This document shows, piece after piece, positions 33,719-45,763 of a DNA stretch of 64,000 nucleotides. Under the pieces are notes generated by a model. It was not told the origin of the DNA, did no database searches, and saw only the letters and a program-made list of their open reading frames with translations. The position numbers were made by a program, and so were the translations under genes. The number at the start of each line of letters is the position of its first letter. The stretch's first letter is position 1. This DNA is from Micromussa lordhowensis (Eukaryota > Cnidaria > Anthozoa > Scleractinia > Lobophylliidae): the NCBI GenBank assembly GCA_964020085.1, contig OZ026600.1, positions 15,432,823 through 15,496,822 of the forward strand. Reading direction: 5' to 3'.

Positions 33719-36700
33719 TTAACATTTACTAGTCTTTCTCTTTTTTGGAACTGGAGAATCCCTTGTGTTGTTTTCTTTCCCATCAGGAACAGCTCTTGCG
33801 CTTGGTCTTCGAATCAATTTTACCTGAAAAATAAAAGAAAAAAGAAAGGAGAAAAGAAAAGGGAAAAAATACAGAAATAAGTAAATAGACAGAAATTCAG
33901 AAAATTATACACAGCACTACGTGACATATCCACTCGAGACCTACGTAGGTTACTGCATGTAAGAATTTTCAAGAAACAATTGTTACAAGTGTTATTGTAA
34001 AACCATTATCTCTAGCTCTATCAAGCTTGTGAGATAACCCTTAAGACAGGGGTTAACATGAAGCTGTATTTCGGCTGGGTATTGTGGTTTTCGGTGACTA
34101 ATATATTGTTCACATTTGAAGCAATCAAAATTCTCATTCCTCATGATGGTTCAATTTATATGCTTGAGTTTAAACGCTGTGTACCATCTTTTCCATCTTA
34201 CCGGACGGTGTTCCTTATTCAGTTGCTGAAGTATTGCTGCTTCAGCCCGCAATATGTCCTCATCTTCATCATCCTCTTCCAGTGGTTCAGGATTAAATTG
34301 GAGGGCTCTGATGTCAAATGACTCCCAAGCCTCTTGGTATTCATCCTCTGTCATGCCTTCCCATAGTTCTCTATTTTCTTTTTCTTTGGCAACAAATGTC
34401 TTCCACCATTCAGAGTCAGTCACTGTTAAACGTGACTTCAAGTGCTCCAATGCCTTCTCCATTTCCTCGGGTGTTGCATTTTTTTTGTTATCTGGTTTGA
34501 GCAAAGATGGAAATCCTTGAGGCATTTCAGTCATGATTACAAAGGGCTCTTCTGGTAGCCACTCCTTACCCTCCCCTCCAGCTAAAAGACGATAAACCAT
34601 TTCCACTTCACCTTTTTCATTCTTTGTGAAGCGGAAAACGTGAGGGCTACCATGATTTTGAAACGTGGCGACGAACGGGCGTATCCAAGTTTTGAAGTCG
34701 TAAATGTTTTCCATGTGCACTGTAGATGGATGTGGTGTGTAACTGGATGATATGAGGCGACGTAAAGCTTCTAATGTTGTGGCATCCACTCTCTTCAAAG
34801 CCTCTGATATTCTGCTGAACATCTGTTGAAATTGATACAGAATAAAGCGTACAAGGAATACTTTAACACAACGGCTCTCTTTAACGAGAGGGTCTCGCAG
34901 TTGGGAATTACCAGTCCCCCAACCGGCCTCAATTTTGTCTAAATTGCACCGTCTCCTCCAGTTTTAGTTCTGTTTTACAATAGTTATTATGGTTTTACTT
35001 GTAATCCTATCCCCGCTTGCGAAAATGTGAGCTCAAATGCCAGTAAATCCCCCTTTTTTACAGCGCAAAATGGGATTAATCACAGTTTCATTTTGTTCCT
35101 TCCTTCATGACCCTTAGACAAGATTTCTGCACATATTAGTTGCACTTACTTGATCTACATCCTCATGAGTGTGGCCAACAAGTAGATATGAAAGTTTTAC
35201 GTGTTAAAATAAAATACAGACGGAAAGGTAACCAATTAATAAACAATGAATGCGAAGAACAGCGACACATACTTCAACTTGCACTGGCTTAACATAATGA
35301 GCATACAGGTAGCGATTGCACATCATTAATGTAGATTTGCCTTTTGCGGCATGGTCTTAGGAAACCGTTGTTTCAATCCATAACTTAATTAACTAGGGAG
35401 AAGGGGCTGAAAAAGAAAAGACGACTCGAAGTTTCATTGAGAAAATAATACCGTAAACGTCCATGTATAAGCCGCACTTTTTTCACAAAATTGAAGCCCA
35501 AAATCAAGGGTGCGGCTTATCCACGGATACATCTGTGTTTGGAGATCGCAAAAGCCTAATTAATATTCATAAAACTTCTTAAGTTGTCAAGAAATAAACA
35601 TAAAAGAAGCTGAGAGTTTGTTGCTGTTGTTCACTGACTTTTTTCGTGAGTGGTGGCTCCTAAAGGAGCTGTTTGTGTGTTTCAATGTTTATCGGCGAAT
35701 CTTGCTCTCCAAGAGTTGTTTCAAGCGATTAATTTTCACTTTACTCGAACAACTAAACACCAACCTACAAGGAATCTCCATTCCTCCACACAGCTGTTTG
35801 CAGTGACGTCTGCGGCCAGTTACTTCCACGCATATCTTTCCGCCACGTGCGATGAAATACCACAAAATTCGCGAGTACTCGTAAGGTAAATGGCCGACTA
35901 TTTCGTTGTTTTTGACCACTTACTGTTAGCAATAACTAAATAATAGATTTTAAATTTGAAAAGGAACGCTTGTCCTATTGTAAATTACCTTTAGTCATAG
36001 TTGTAATATTGATTAATGAAAAAGAAACTGAGGTGATTGCATCAATGCGCGTGCTTTTCTGTGTGTTATGCATGATGATGACCAGGCCCTGCCCCAGACT
36101 CCTCCCCACATTTAAAGCTTAGCTACTAAGCACTCATTCGTTTTGTTTCAATGGTACTGAACTTTATGGCGTGTTTCGAAGTGATAATCTTGAAAAATCG
36201 GGTCAAAAGAGCATTTTAAGTTGAAGATGTCATTAATTAAACCGAAAAAGAAGGTAGGACAAACGAAATTTCGCTTTCTTTAGACTTGATAAATGTGAAA
36301 GATGGCAGCAACTTCAGCGTCGGTGTTTCGAAACCTTGATTGTTTGTCCTTGTTTGCTTATAGCAAATGCAACTCTGCTGGCACTTCAAACTTCATTGTT
36401 TTTATTTTTTTCCAAAATCTGCGCTTTCAAATTGGGAGTGCGGCTTATACATGGACGTTTACGGTAATAAGAATTATAAAGATTAAACATGAGAATCTAC
36501 CCAGTTACCTTTTTAAAAATTCCTCCCATGACCAAGAAAGCACAGAATCCAAGTATATAGATGTTCTTGCAATCTCGAAAGCAGTTGTCCATCTGCCAAT
36601 ACAAAACAGGAGGGAGACGTCCAAACTGCAAAATGGAATAGGAACATTTCGGTGTATAATCCACATTCACTCTTGACTCGTAATAACCAACGATTAGTTG

Positions 36701-39106
36701 TGGTGGTGTTACAAGGTTGTCACATACCTGTTTAAGTATGTCTTTAAGTACAATCAAAAGCACATTTGTGGTAGGATTGGCGTCAGCCGGCCATCGCAAA
36801 AGATCAATAATTGCCCACGCCAGGTTGTGTCCATGTGACAACACACCAGTAACGTGAGTTTTTAAAAATTCAGAATGCTCGCCTTCCATCTGTTGAGGAA
36901 AAGTTTTCGTAATGTAACTAAGTAATAGCATTCTTAAAGTAAGTGGGCTGTGGTGTCAGTGGCCAAGTAAAGTCTGTGTATAGGCATGAATATCGTAAAA
37001 GGCAGTATTTCCGTTTTCTTGTATTTTTTAAAGCGTTTAATTGTTCATACATGGTATCTGCACAAAAAACGTATGCCGGGATTTATTTCGCCAAAGTATG
37101 TATCACATCCCTGATTTCAATAGCTTTCTTACCCGGTCAGTGGTCGCCTTTCGGGGAGAATAAAATAGAAGAAACATATCCATAGATCTTCTTACCTTTG
37201 ACTTCACCTTAAAATGTGGAATGTTCGTTTTCGAAGAATCCATACCGTCAGTTATAACGGACATGTATTTGGCCGGCATCTTCTTTGCTTTCCTCTGCTT
37301 AAAACAAAGATTAAACCAAATATCAATCATTGTTTTCAGGCAAAAAAAAAAACCATCTGACATTTTTCGGTTTAGTCGAAGAATTATTAGGAAAAAAAAA
37401 ACAAGCGAAAACTGATGTAAAAAAAGGGAAAACAGTAACTCTGTCTCTGTTGGGATGGATACTCACGCTTGTTGTTGGAGATGCATGGTTTTCTTCTCTA
37501 GCCATGTTATTCTACGCATCTTTCCTTTTAGCTTGTGGATATGCTCCTTAATAACGGTACAAATTCCACACTCGGTGAAGCGATTCATCTGAAGATTGCA
37601 ATATCATAAAAATAAGCACTAAGCGTCTGAGGCAGTTGTTGGATTCTCAGTGAGTCAAGCAACCGCCACTTTATTTTGCTAGTGAAATTTGGAACCTCCC
37701 GGAGGTTTTAAACATGGTAAATTGGAATGCAAACCATTTTTGTCCATTTCATCTACTTAAGAGTAACTGATTGTCTTTTTTTTTATCAAAATGTTAATAA
37801 AATGATATTAATGCACCTTTGGAATAACAACGTCTTCAAAATCTGAACTTCACATCTTACGGAACTGGGTGTAACCTAATAGTTTGCCTCCTCGGTTAAT
37901 TTTCATCACTTCCTCCTTGTACATCTTGTAAATCTTTTCTTTAGTCAGGCAAGATGGTAAGTGCCTTCTCTTCTCATTGGGCATGCTGTCAGCCATTGTT
38001 TTTACGAATTTTTCAAACCACGTTTTAGCGGAAAGAAAAGCTTTCGATCGTCGGTAGCGCCCTGGTCGTGCACACGCTGCCGTTGTGCGTCCATTTTCAA
38101 AATCGTTTTTAAGTTTAAAAAACCTGTAAGCAAAAACAACAAAGAAATTAAGCCACTACACCATATTTTACTTTAGCATAACGGCCAAAAATTTTCCTGC
38201 GTTACCCTACGTTACCTTCCATTACTTATACCGTAACATCTTTTCCAAGCTTCTTGGCAGACCCTCTTTCCGGTAATTTTGTACTCATAAGATGATCTTC
38301 CATTGTCCGCTGGAACCTTTGTTATGAAGAAATAGTTGAAAATGAAAGCCCTCTGCTCTTCTTCTGTTTTCTCCCAAAATAGATTTAAACAAGCTTCAAT
38401 TTCTTCTGGAGTCAAAACGGTCGTTAGGCAATTCTTTAAGCAGCACTGCTTCCCCGTCAAGAGTTGTCTCTGATAGGAACCGCTAGTAAAGCGGCTTTTC
38501 TTGGTCACCCTTTTACTTTGGAGACCTCTACGTTTTGGGGCACTCTTCAAAGGTTTGCTTTTAAATGCTTGTCTTTCAGAAATTGCATTCTGCTGAGAAA
38601 TAAAGAGATGCCCTCTTACCAAGTTGACAGCCATTACATTGCTGTTTAAAGTTAGTGGTTTAAGGCTCGTATATGTAAGATAACTAGTATGGAGATTTTA
38701 GAGTAGGCGATTGAATATATTATTATTCAACTGGTTAATCAGTCAGCTTAGCAACGCATGATGACCAGTCGCTTTTAAGTATGTCAGAGTGGTGCGAATG
38801 ATTATCTTTGATCTTCCAACACTTCACCAACGCTCTCTTGTTCTGTGCTCGACGTTAGGGTTCAATATAGTAATCTGTTTTGCAAATTTTGAGGAATTAT
38901 AGGACAATGTTGGTCCTACATATCACCCTGTTACTATTTTAAAATATCTTATCGTGTTTTGGTGCAACTGGCAATTAACCGCAAAAAAAAAAAAATCAGT
39001 ACAACCTACAAACCTTATCATCACTATTTTCACAATCGGAGCTCTCGCTATGTGATTCACAGGAGCTACTTGTAGTTTCAAGTTCATCTTTGCTGCCCTC
39101 TGATCC
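33719..39106 (-). CDS. DUF7869-family protein, copy 1 (putative DDE-like, transposon-related)
   Basis: Exons in transcript order: 39106-39014, 38589-38232, 38123-37876, 37842-37817, 37589-37467, 37297-37196, 36889-36728, 36625-36509, about 35200-35150, 34822-34202 and 33823-33719. At least one more 5' exon with the ATG is missing. Motifs: MSVITDGMDSSKTNIPH, VLYWQMDNCFRDCKN and YLLVGHTHEDVDQ, then MFSRISEALKR. In DUF7869 proteins, DGMDQAKT, QMDNCxRENKN and VGHTHEDIDQ come in this order. The Asp, Asp and Glu spacing suggests an RNase-H-like DDE core, which is my inference. The N terminus is acidic and Ser-rich (39.0-39.1 kb) with a Cys cluster (TECGIC at 37.5 kb). The C terminus is Lys/Arg-rich (PKKRKTSKC). 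The VGHTHED exon has AC where an AG acceptor is expected. No internal stop is seen. A 1-kb MITE fills one intron. Confidence 0.75.
35655..35670 (-). promoter_or_regulatory. Histone-type 3' stem-loop-like hairpin
   Basis: On the minus strand, AGCTCCTTTAGGAGCC followed by ACCA forms a stem with a TTTA loop. The form GGYYYY-loop-RRRRCC-ACCA resembles the 3' end signal of replication-dependent histone mRNAs. It lies 19 bases past the stop of the small minus frame at 35919-35689. No histone gene is nearby. Confidence 0.35.
35689..35919 (-). pseudogene. Coding-like fragment captured in the MITE
   Basis: The minus frame reads EIVGHLPYEYSRILWYFIAR, then GGKICVEVTGRRRH and GGMEIPCRLVF. The wording looks like a real folded domain (GHLP, GG.I.C.VTG.R, GGMEIPC) that I believe occurs in other cnidarian repeat-borne proteins, but I cannot name it. 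It lacks the N-terminal part and the splice context of a full gene. It lies wholly inside the TA-flanked element, so it is probably a captured exon. Confidence 0.4.
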
Positions 39107-40952
39107 CTGGAGAAGGTACATGATCGTAAATCAGTGCGAAATTATAAGGTAACAACAGTGATGTACCTATGACGGGCAAAATGGGAGTGAAAGTAATCGA
39201 AACAGACGACAAGGCCTGGTGTTCAGAAATACATGGCGTGTGATAAAGACTTCCGTAACACAACATTCTAAACTTACACTACTACAGCCTCCTCTGAGCC
39301 GTAGAACATTTGAGTTTTTGCACTTGAACTCCTGCAACATTAAAATGGGCTATATGAGTTATGACAATAATGTTAAGGGGTTTGCGAAACTTTATTTATT
39401 TCAAATGAATACACATACCGTGCTCACGCTGCCTTCATATTTGTACATCAATAAAGCCCTGCGCTGTTTGGCGGAGAAATACAACAATTGGTGCGAGGAA
39501 CGGAAATTTCCCATGAATACTGAAAACACCGTTGGCTCAGAAACTGAAACAGTGGCAGCGATTCTCCTCCGTTCTGGCCATCCCCCCCATCATCCCCGTC
39601 GTAACCACCAGAGGCTAACAGAAATGGTCTCCGTCTTCGACGCACAATGGAATGGAGAAGATTGGAATCATTCTAGCGAGTGCTCGATCAACCCATTCTG
39701 AGCATTGCCTGTAGTAAGTGACTACGATGTCTGTTTTGATTGAAACATATATGAGAGGGGTTAATAGAAGGAAAGCTACTGCCACTCTGGAAGTCAACAT
39801 TTTTCAACAATACTCGCGAGCCACCGAAGCAAGATAATGTAGTAACGCGAAAGCGCTAAAGATATTCATTTTAAAGATCCCGCCAAAAAGGTATTGGTAT
39901 TGCTGATAGAAGGAGGATGAGAATTGTTTCTTGGTTAAGCCACTTGAGAGATAGCATGTGTGTGCAATGAGGATATCTCAGAGTTTTAGAGCGGGAAATT
40001 TTAATTATGATAAGATATTCTCACATTGTTTACTCACGTGACTGTCCCCGACACTGAAGTGTTTCTAACAGTGTTTCTTTTGCAGAGAAAGACAAAAGTG
40101 TTTCTCTGTTGTTCCGGGCTGTTATTACAACCAGCAAAATTCTCAACGTGTTTGTACTACGCAAAAATCTAAAATCTTCATGTACGGAAATGCTTATCTT
40201 ACAAATAAAACAAGTACTTTAAATGTATGTTAAAGTTATCTGTTTGTTGCAAGCGCTCAACAGATTAACACATGGAACACAGTCTTTCATGGAGCAGCTC
40301 TGGTAAGGTCACATATAATGACTTCAAACTCGTTTATTACGAGAACAATAAAACAAACAACAGAAGCAATGCTCCCTATCCCCAAAGAGCTGCTACCATT
40401 ATGGCAAACAGAATTACAAGCTTACAATTACAAGCCTCGCTGCAAGGGTCTCTTCGCGTGAGCCCGGTTAACGAGATCTCTCCGCACTTCTTTTACGTGT
40501 TCATTCGGGAAGGCGCGCCAGCCCGGTTACTGATATCTTGATATTTGATTTTTGTTTAGATTTCTGGAGGTGCGCACGTGCGTGCGTGTGTAGGTGCTAC
40601 GCCCCTACGGTACAGGATATCCGTATCGGTATCCCCACTATTCAATCAGTACTTTGGTATGATCACAGTACATTTCGGGACAGCGATTTCGCGTGCAGTC
40701 AAAAAATTTCTTGACAGTTTCACGTTATTTTACGTGTTCAGTGATTTCACGGTGCACATTTTGAGTATATCTTCTAACGCCAGTGAATATTCTTGGCTTG
40801 CACTGTCACGCAATATAAAAATAAATCGAAAACCATTGAGTGGATGAAGTCAAGAAACTGGGATGCTATAGGAGACTGGTAAAGATGAAACTTGTCCAAG
40901 TTTTAAGTCTGTGCGTTTTCCTAAACCTGAGATATTCGTCGAAATATTCTTG

Positions 40953-40990
<38 letters not shown>

Positions 40991-41185
40991 GGTACCTTCG
41001 TGGAACCCCAACATGGGGGCCGGAAAATAGTGTAATCATCTGGAACTTACTTTGGCTATCTAGGCGACTGATTATCTGCACTGAACAAAAAAGCATGTAC
41101 ATAAGCGCTTTTCCTAATACTTTAACCTCTGAATAGGCCGAAAATTACGACATAAGAAGATATTTTTCAACAAACGCGCTCGCAG

Positions 41186-41218
<33 letters not shown>

Positions 41219-41447
41219 CAAAATGCGCTGGTTTCCAGACGAAGCAAGCTATTGAGCTGAAACGTTGTGTTCATATGTCAATTTACCCATTCTAATGCCT
41301 GATGAGGATAAAAACTTTGGTGGCTCTTTAGTTTTGGATTTTAGAAAATGATGACATCACGTGCAAGCCAAGAATTATCAAGGGCTTCCGTTTTACACAA
41401 CCAGAGTTAAATTGGCAATACTTTGAATCTTCTAAAATATATTAATA
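39107..41447. other. Intergenic region between divergent units
   Basis: It should contain the first exon and promoter of DUF7869 copy 1; a possible acidic Gly/Asp-rich minus frame lies at 39645-39448. An 11-bp-arm hairpin, CCATGTTGGGG at 40982-40992 and its complement at 41006-41016, is the only clear structure. I see no other gene. Confidence 0.4.
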
Positions 41448-41706
41448 ATGTATCCAAGTTCATCTGAGGCAGCAGATCCTGTGGCTAGGTTTCTTCCCAT
41501 TGCGCCCCGTGATGGCAAGCAAGTTAACTTAGCAGGCGGCGCTGCTAAAAAGTACCAAACTCCCGAATTTATGGCCACCATTCGTGCAATGAGAGGGAAA
41601 CCTTTTTGAGTTACAACGGGCCGCTTTTGACAAGGAACCCACTACAGAAAAAGAAATAGTCAAGAAATGGAAAGCAAGCAACAACCTCCTTTACGGGAGT
41701 ACAAAT
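41448..41706 (+). CDS. First exon of an unknown gene, divergent to DUF7869 copy 1
   Basis: ATG at 41448 opens MYPSSSEAADPVARFLPIAP and continues through KYQTPEFMATIRAMRGKPF. After a five-base T run (41603-41607) the frame shifts by one into FELQRAAFDKEPTTEKEIVK, then KWKASNNLLYG, ending at a gtaagt donor at 41707. Removing one T would give an 86-residue open exon. The sequence looks like real protein but matches no family I know. No downstream exon could be found before the chromodomain gene. A similar first exon stands in the same relation to DUF7869 copy 2 at 63.56 kb. Confidence 0.4.
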
Positions 41707-41973
41707 GTAAGTTAACTAAATTTATAAGGCACGGCAATTTCTGTCTGCAGAGATCACAATTTTCATTGAGTTATCAAATCAGCATTAAACAAGATTCAAC
41801 TTATTTGTGAAACTAGTTGCTTCACGTTTGAAGAGTACAGTACCTGGTTTTTAAATGGGTTTTAGATCCAAATTGGAAGACTCTAAAACTCTATTGCAAC
41901 GCACCATCTAACACATGTCGAAAGCAACACGGACCGGTCAAAAACAATACGGACTAAAAATCTTTACCCAAAA

Positions 41974-43354
41974 GGGTAAACTTTACCCACGTTTGACCAA
42001 TCAGAGGGCAGCTTTTTTAATAGCCGTCTAGCCGAGTAAAGTTTACCCGTGAGAGAAAACTTTACTAGCAGCTGTTTGTGAAATACCGACCGTTTTCATC
42101 CCAAATGGCTAAATAATGTTACCTTTCCTTCAAGTGCTAAGTTTCTTAGTGAAACAGCCTATTTTGACCCAAGAAAACGAAAGATCTATGATTAAGTCCC
42201 TGAAAGATGGCGCGCTTTCTGTTTGGTAAAACTAATTGAGCGAAACTTCTTGGGTCAATGATATCTTATTCATCATCTAGGTCTCAAGAGCTCTTGATGG
42301 TAGGTCGCGGTCATGATAGCAGAATTTGAACTCGTTGTTTGAGAAATTGGAATTGCTGCTACATCTTTCCGGTTCTTCTAATAAGAAATGAAGCATGAGT
42401 GTTGTTCATATGAAACCAAAAGTCGGATTATATTGCTTCAAGCATGAAAAAGTTTTTAAAAACAGTTTGAGAACATTTTTGTCGTGGTAAACTTTACCGT
42501 GACTCGCGCGACAAACAGTTTTCGCGGCAATTATGACGGACTTTGCTTGAAAGCAAATTACTGTATGGCTAGTTCGACTGTTCAGCCACGCAAAACGGTT
42601 TATTCTTCGGCATTAATCGACTGTGATCGAATTCTTAACTTTCCCTCAAATTTTTACTCTTATGCCTTGCGGAAATCTCAAATCCCTAACAACTGGCCCT
42701 GTTCACCGGTATATCACATGACTGTCGGCACTACCTGAAAGTAAATAAACTTGGGCTATTATTAAGCTGGCGCGAAATCACGTTTTGTTGCCGCCAAGAT
42801 AATTGTATTTCAATGGAGAGTTTCTGTTTCCCTTTAAAATTAGACAATGAAAACATACATCTTACCTTGTTATCTTCACTACCTTTGAAAATCCAAGACT
42901 CGTGTACACTTGAGGTTTAGTCCCTTCGAGCACACCTCTCCAACCGAACTGTGACTTGTCCTTACATTGTTTACATCTACCGCACAATTTTTCAGTAAGC
43001 TTGTTATTTTTCGGACTTCCTCCGGCAGCGTCGTAACTTTGCTTTCTATATGCCTCGAGATATGTCGTTCACGGCCATCTTCACATTATCGATAGACCCA
43101 TTTGCAAATATCGTGTACAAATGGTTCGTGATCTTGCAGTGGTAAAGTTTACCCCAAGCATGCTTGATTGCCGCTTAAACGCTGTGTCGAAACGATTCAG
43201 CCTTACTTGATACCGAGGTAAACTGCTGTTATAAAAAATCAAAGGCTTTCCTGTAACGCCAGAACATTATTGCATTTTTCTTTTTGCCTTGAAACTCGCA
43301 CTGTGCTTGAGGTTATTATGAAGTTTATCTCCAGTGTCAGTGGTAAAGTTTGCC
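41974..43354. repeat. Field of palindromic GGTAAAS-TTTACC sites
   Basis: GGGTAAACTTTACCC at 41974-41988, GAGTAAAGTTTACCC at 42034-42048, GGTAAACTTTACC at 42486-42498, GGTAAAGTTTACC at 43141-43153 and GGTAAAGTTTGCC at 43342-43354 share one dyad-symmetric core. Further partial copies lie at 42056-42066 and 63093-63104. The rest of the stretch has no gene. Confidence 0.6.
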
Positions 43355-43690
43355 CCATGCGGGCTGCCACGGAATTAGAACATTGGTCACCCTAGATCGT
43401 GACATATATAACCTTAAATGCAGGGATTTCAATAACCTTTGGTGTAGGTGCCTGTGTTAGTCAAAGTAAGGCCAGTAAGCGTAGCGGCGGTCACTAGAAG
43501 GGATTGAGTCCGGGGTTTGAGTGAAAATCAGGCCACATTAGTCGGCGGTGAGAAGCAAATTTGAGACAACAATGACGGCGGTAGCCGACTTCTAATGAAA
43601 CCCCAGAATGAGAAACACATCTGCGATGTTATAAAAGAATTGGGAGCCTATTTTGATTTGTGACATATTTAATATTAACACTCGGAAAAC
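43200..43690. repeat. Dispersed repeat shared with 57.24-57.49 kb
   Basis: Blocks such as ACTGCTGTTATAAAAA, TTTATCTCCAGTGT, CTGCGATGTTATAAAAGAAT and GAAAACGTTAATT occur in the same order and orientation at 57250-57485. The 57-kb copy is shorter by a deletion of the middle part. Confidence 0.7.
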
Positions 43691-43778
43691 GTTAATTCCT
43701 TATCATCGCACAGAATTGCCCCTTCTCTTTTGACATCAAAATGAGGAGACTGGGCTCTAGTGAACGCATATTTCCAAT

Positions 43779-44665
43779 ATGGCGTCTCGCCGCAATCACC
43801 GCGTGTCTGCCGGCAGATTGCATCGTTTTTCGACGGCAGACGAATGGAGTGTGCTTCGTAAGCCGTCCACCGTCCGTCGTCCGAAAAAAGAAGTGTTCGA
43901 GGTGGAAGCCATTTTAGGAGAAAGGAAGAGGAAGGTTCGTGAATTTCCATTCAATGTTTTCCCTTTGCAAAGAAGGACCAGTTCAAAGGCTTCTCCTACC
44001 AATTGTTAAAGCTTATTATTCCAATTTATTTTTGTCCTCCGTTCAGAGAGAACGTGAGTTTCTTGTAAAGTGGAGAGGATGGGGGAGCCAGTTCAACTCC
44101 TGGGAGCCAGAGAGGAACTTTTTGAGCCCAACAGTCATTAGGTAAATGTAATGATTGCAAGCTGAACTTTAAGCTACAGGTATTTCTGTAGTAAACTTGA
44201 ATCTGAATGAAAAACATTCTTGAGTAGTGAGAAGTAAGATTTGTAAAATTTCACTCAATTGCTTTCAGGGATTTTGAGCATCCAAGCCTTCCAAGTGAAG
44301 AAGTGGCACACTTTTCAGAGGTGTTGTTAAATGTATTTGAGGCTGGGCTGTGCCAAGATCTGGGATCAAAATTTACTTTAGATTTCCCGATTAGGGCTTT
44401 TAATTTTTTTTTTCGGGACAAAGGGCAGCAGCGTTCACGGGGCACCTGGGCACTCTGCAAAGAGGAATTTTCTCTTTGCAGATTTCCTGGAGGGTGGGAC
44501 AGGGCATGGGTAAATGCTCGCGGAACAGAGAGGGAGCTTTTGTTTCCAGTCCTTCTCCGCCCCTTTCTTTCCAGGTCCACTCAGCTATATCATGCTGATG
44601 GATCAAAGAGGCAGAGAAGGTGGACACAGAGGCTTACTATCTCTTTCCGCAAGCACACAGTCTAG
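43779..44665 (+). CDS. Chromodomain protein, 215 aa, three exons
   Basis: Exons 43779-43934, 44047-44141 and 44269-44665 join into one open frame (phase 0, then AG|G) from ATG to TAG. Residues about 39-90 are a chromodomain: VFEVEAILGERKRK, REFLVKWRGWGSQFNSWEPE, RNFLSPTVIRDFEHPS. The aromatic cage positions are F40, W61 and W64-like, and the wording is closest to the Polycomb/CBX type. Chromodomains of that type bind methylated histone H3 tails. The N terminus is basic; the remaining 125 residues (with FRDKGQQRSRGTWALCKEEF) are unknown to me and lack a chromoshadow or Polycomb box that I can recognise. No integrase is attached, so this is not a chromovirus remnant. The gene converges on the 11-exon gene. 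Confidence 0.72.
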
Positions 44666-45763
44666 CCATGCCCTTTTCCTCTCTCCCAGATGGAACAGGC
44701 AGATAAAGATTTCATCATTTTTCTACAAATCAAGTAAATTATTTTTTGTTTAATTTTCGGTACTTACCAAAAATCCCTAAATTTGTTGATACTGTTTCCA
44801 CTTTTATATTACATTAATTAGAGATCACAGAGGTAAGCCTTGTGGTATCTACAGCCAATACTGAACCGAGTTTCTGTAGAATTAGCAACTGAGAGTATTT
44901 TGTGCCACCCAAATTGCTAATTGGAGAGTCAACAGTAAACTTCAAAGCATAATCATGATGTCCCAAGTGTGGGTCAAAGAAAAAACTCTTGAGTCCTTGA
45001 GAGGGATTATCCCAGCAGTATGTTTTCTGTACAATACATGTTTATTCACCCGTGTAGAGAAAGCCATTGATAGACAGTGATCTGTTCCAACTCAGTGTTT
45101 TGGTAAGGTGATATTTTAGCTAGAAAGCTTGTCAATGAATTCTTGGTAATTATTTTATTGGCTGCACAGGTTCAGACAGAGAGTTAGGTAAAATACAAAG
45201 TCTATTGTATGTAGACAATGACAGGGATGTAGATGGAGGCATGGGTGTTTGACTGACTTGTTTGGCTGAAGAGCTACTGGCTAAATATTGTTTAAGATCA
45301 ACTTTAACTGGCATGTCTATTTATTGGCTGCAATAACCATAAAGTAAACTGATGTCAACTACATGTATTTAACATTAGAACTTTGTAGAATTAAATAGAG
45401 ATTGGTATGATATAGCTACAGTATAGTGATCTTCTGTATACATGTGGCAGTGAAACAACTGAAATAATGAGCTACATTTGTACAGTTAGCAGTTGTGCTT
45501 GCTAAAATATGCTAGAGGATAGTGTACTAGAAAGTTAATTTACAATATCAAGAGTTGTAGACAGCAATAAAGTAGGTAGCTTTAGCTACAGTTGTTTGAG
45601 TTGTTTTTGACCATTATTTAGTAAGTCCTCTGACACTCTTGTTGTCAATAGGTGCTCAAGTGAGGTGCATGGGAATTTGAGACTGGTGCTTGCTTGTTGA
45701 CATTTCATCATCCATTTTTTGTGGAATCTCTTCACTATCTTATGTCAAACCAAGACTGAGCAA
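44666..45763. other. Stretch between convergent genes, no gene seen
   Basis: It holds the likely 3' UTRs of the chromodomain gene (+) and of the 11-exon gene (-). No repeat or coding pattern is evident. Confidence 0.4.

Larger units (their letters stand above)
35451..36464. mobile_element. Non-autonomous TA-flanked DNA transposon (MITE-like, 1,014 bp)
   Basis: The ends are inverted repeats beginning CCGTAAACGTCCATGTATAA, identical for about 26 bases. TA lies at 35449-35450 and 36465-36466, the target duplication of Tc1/mariner/pogo-type elements. The ends continue with GCGGCTTAT-type sequence. No transposase is encoded. The interior includes a coding-like fragment (35919-35689, minus) and a histone-type stem-loop. 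It lies in an intron of DUF7869 copy 1. Confidence 0.8.

Noticed and set aside
44251..44627. Minus-strand frames opposite the chromodomain gene
   Set aside because: They overlap a spliced plus-strand frame with a clear chromodomain and have no family wording of their own.
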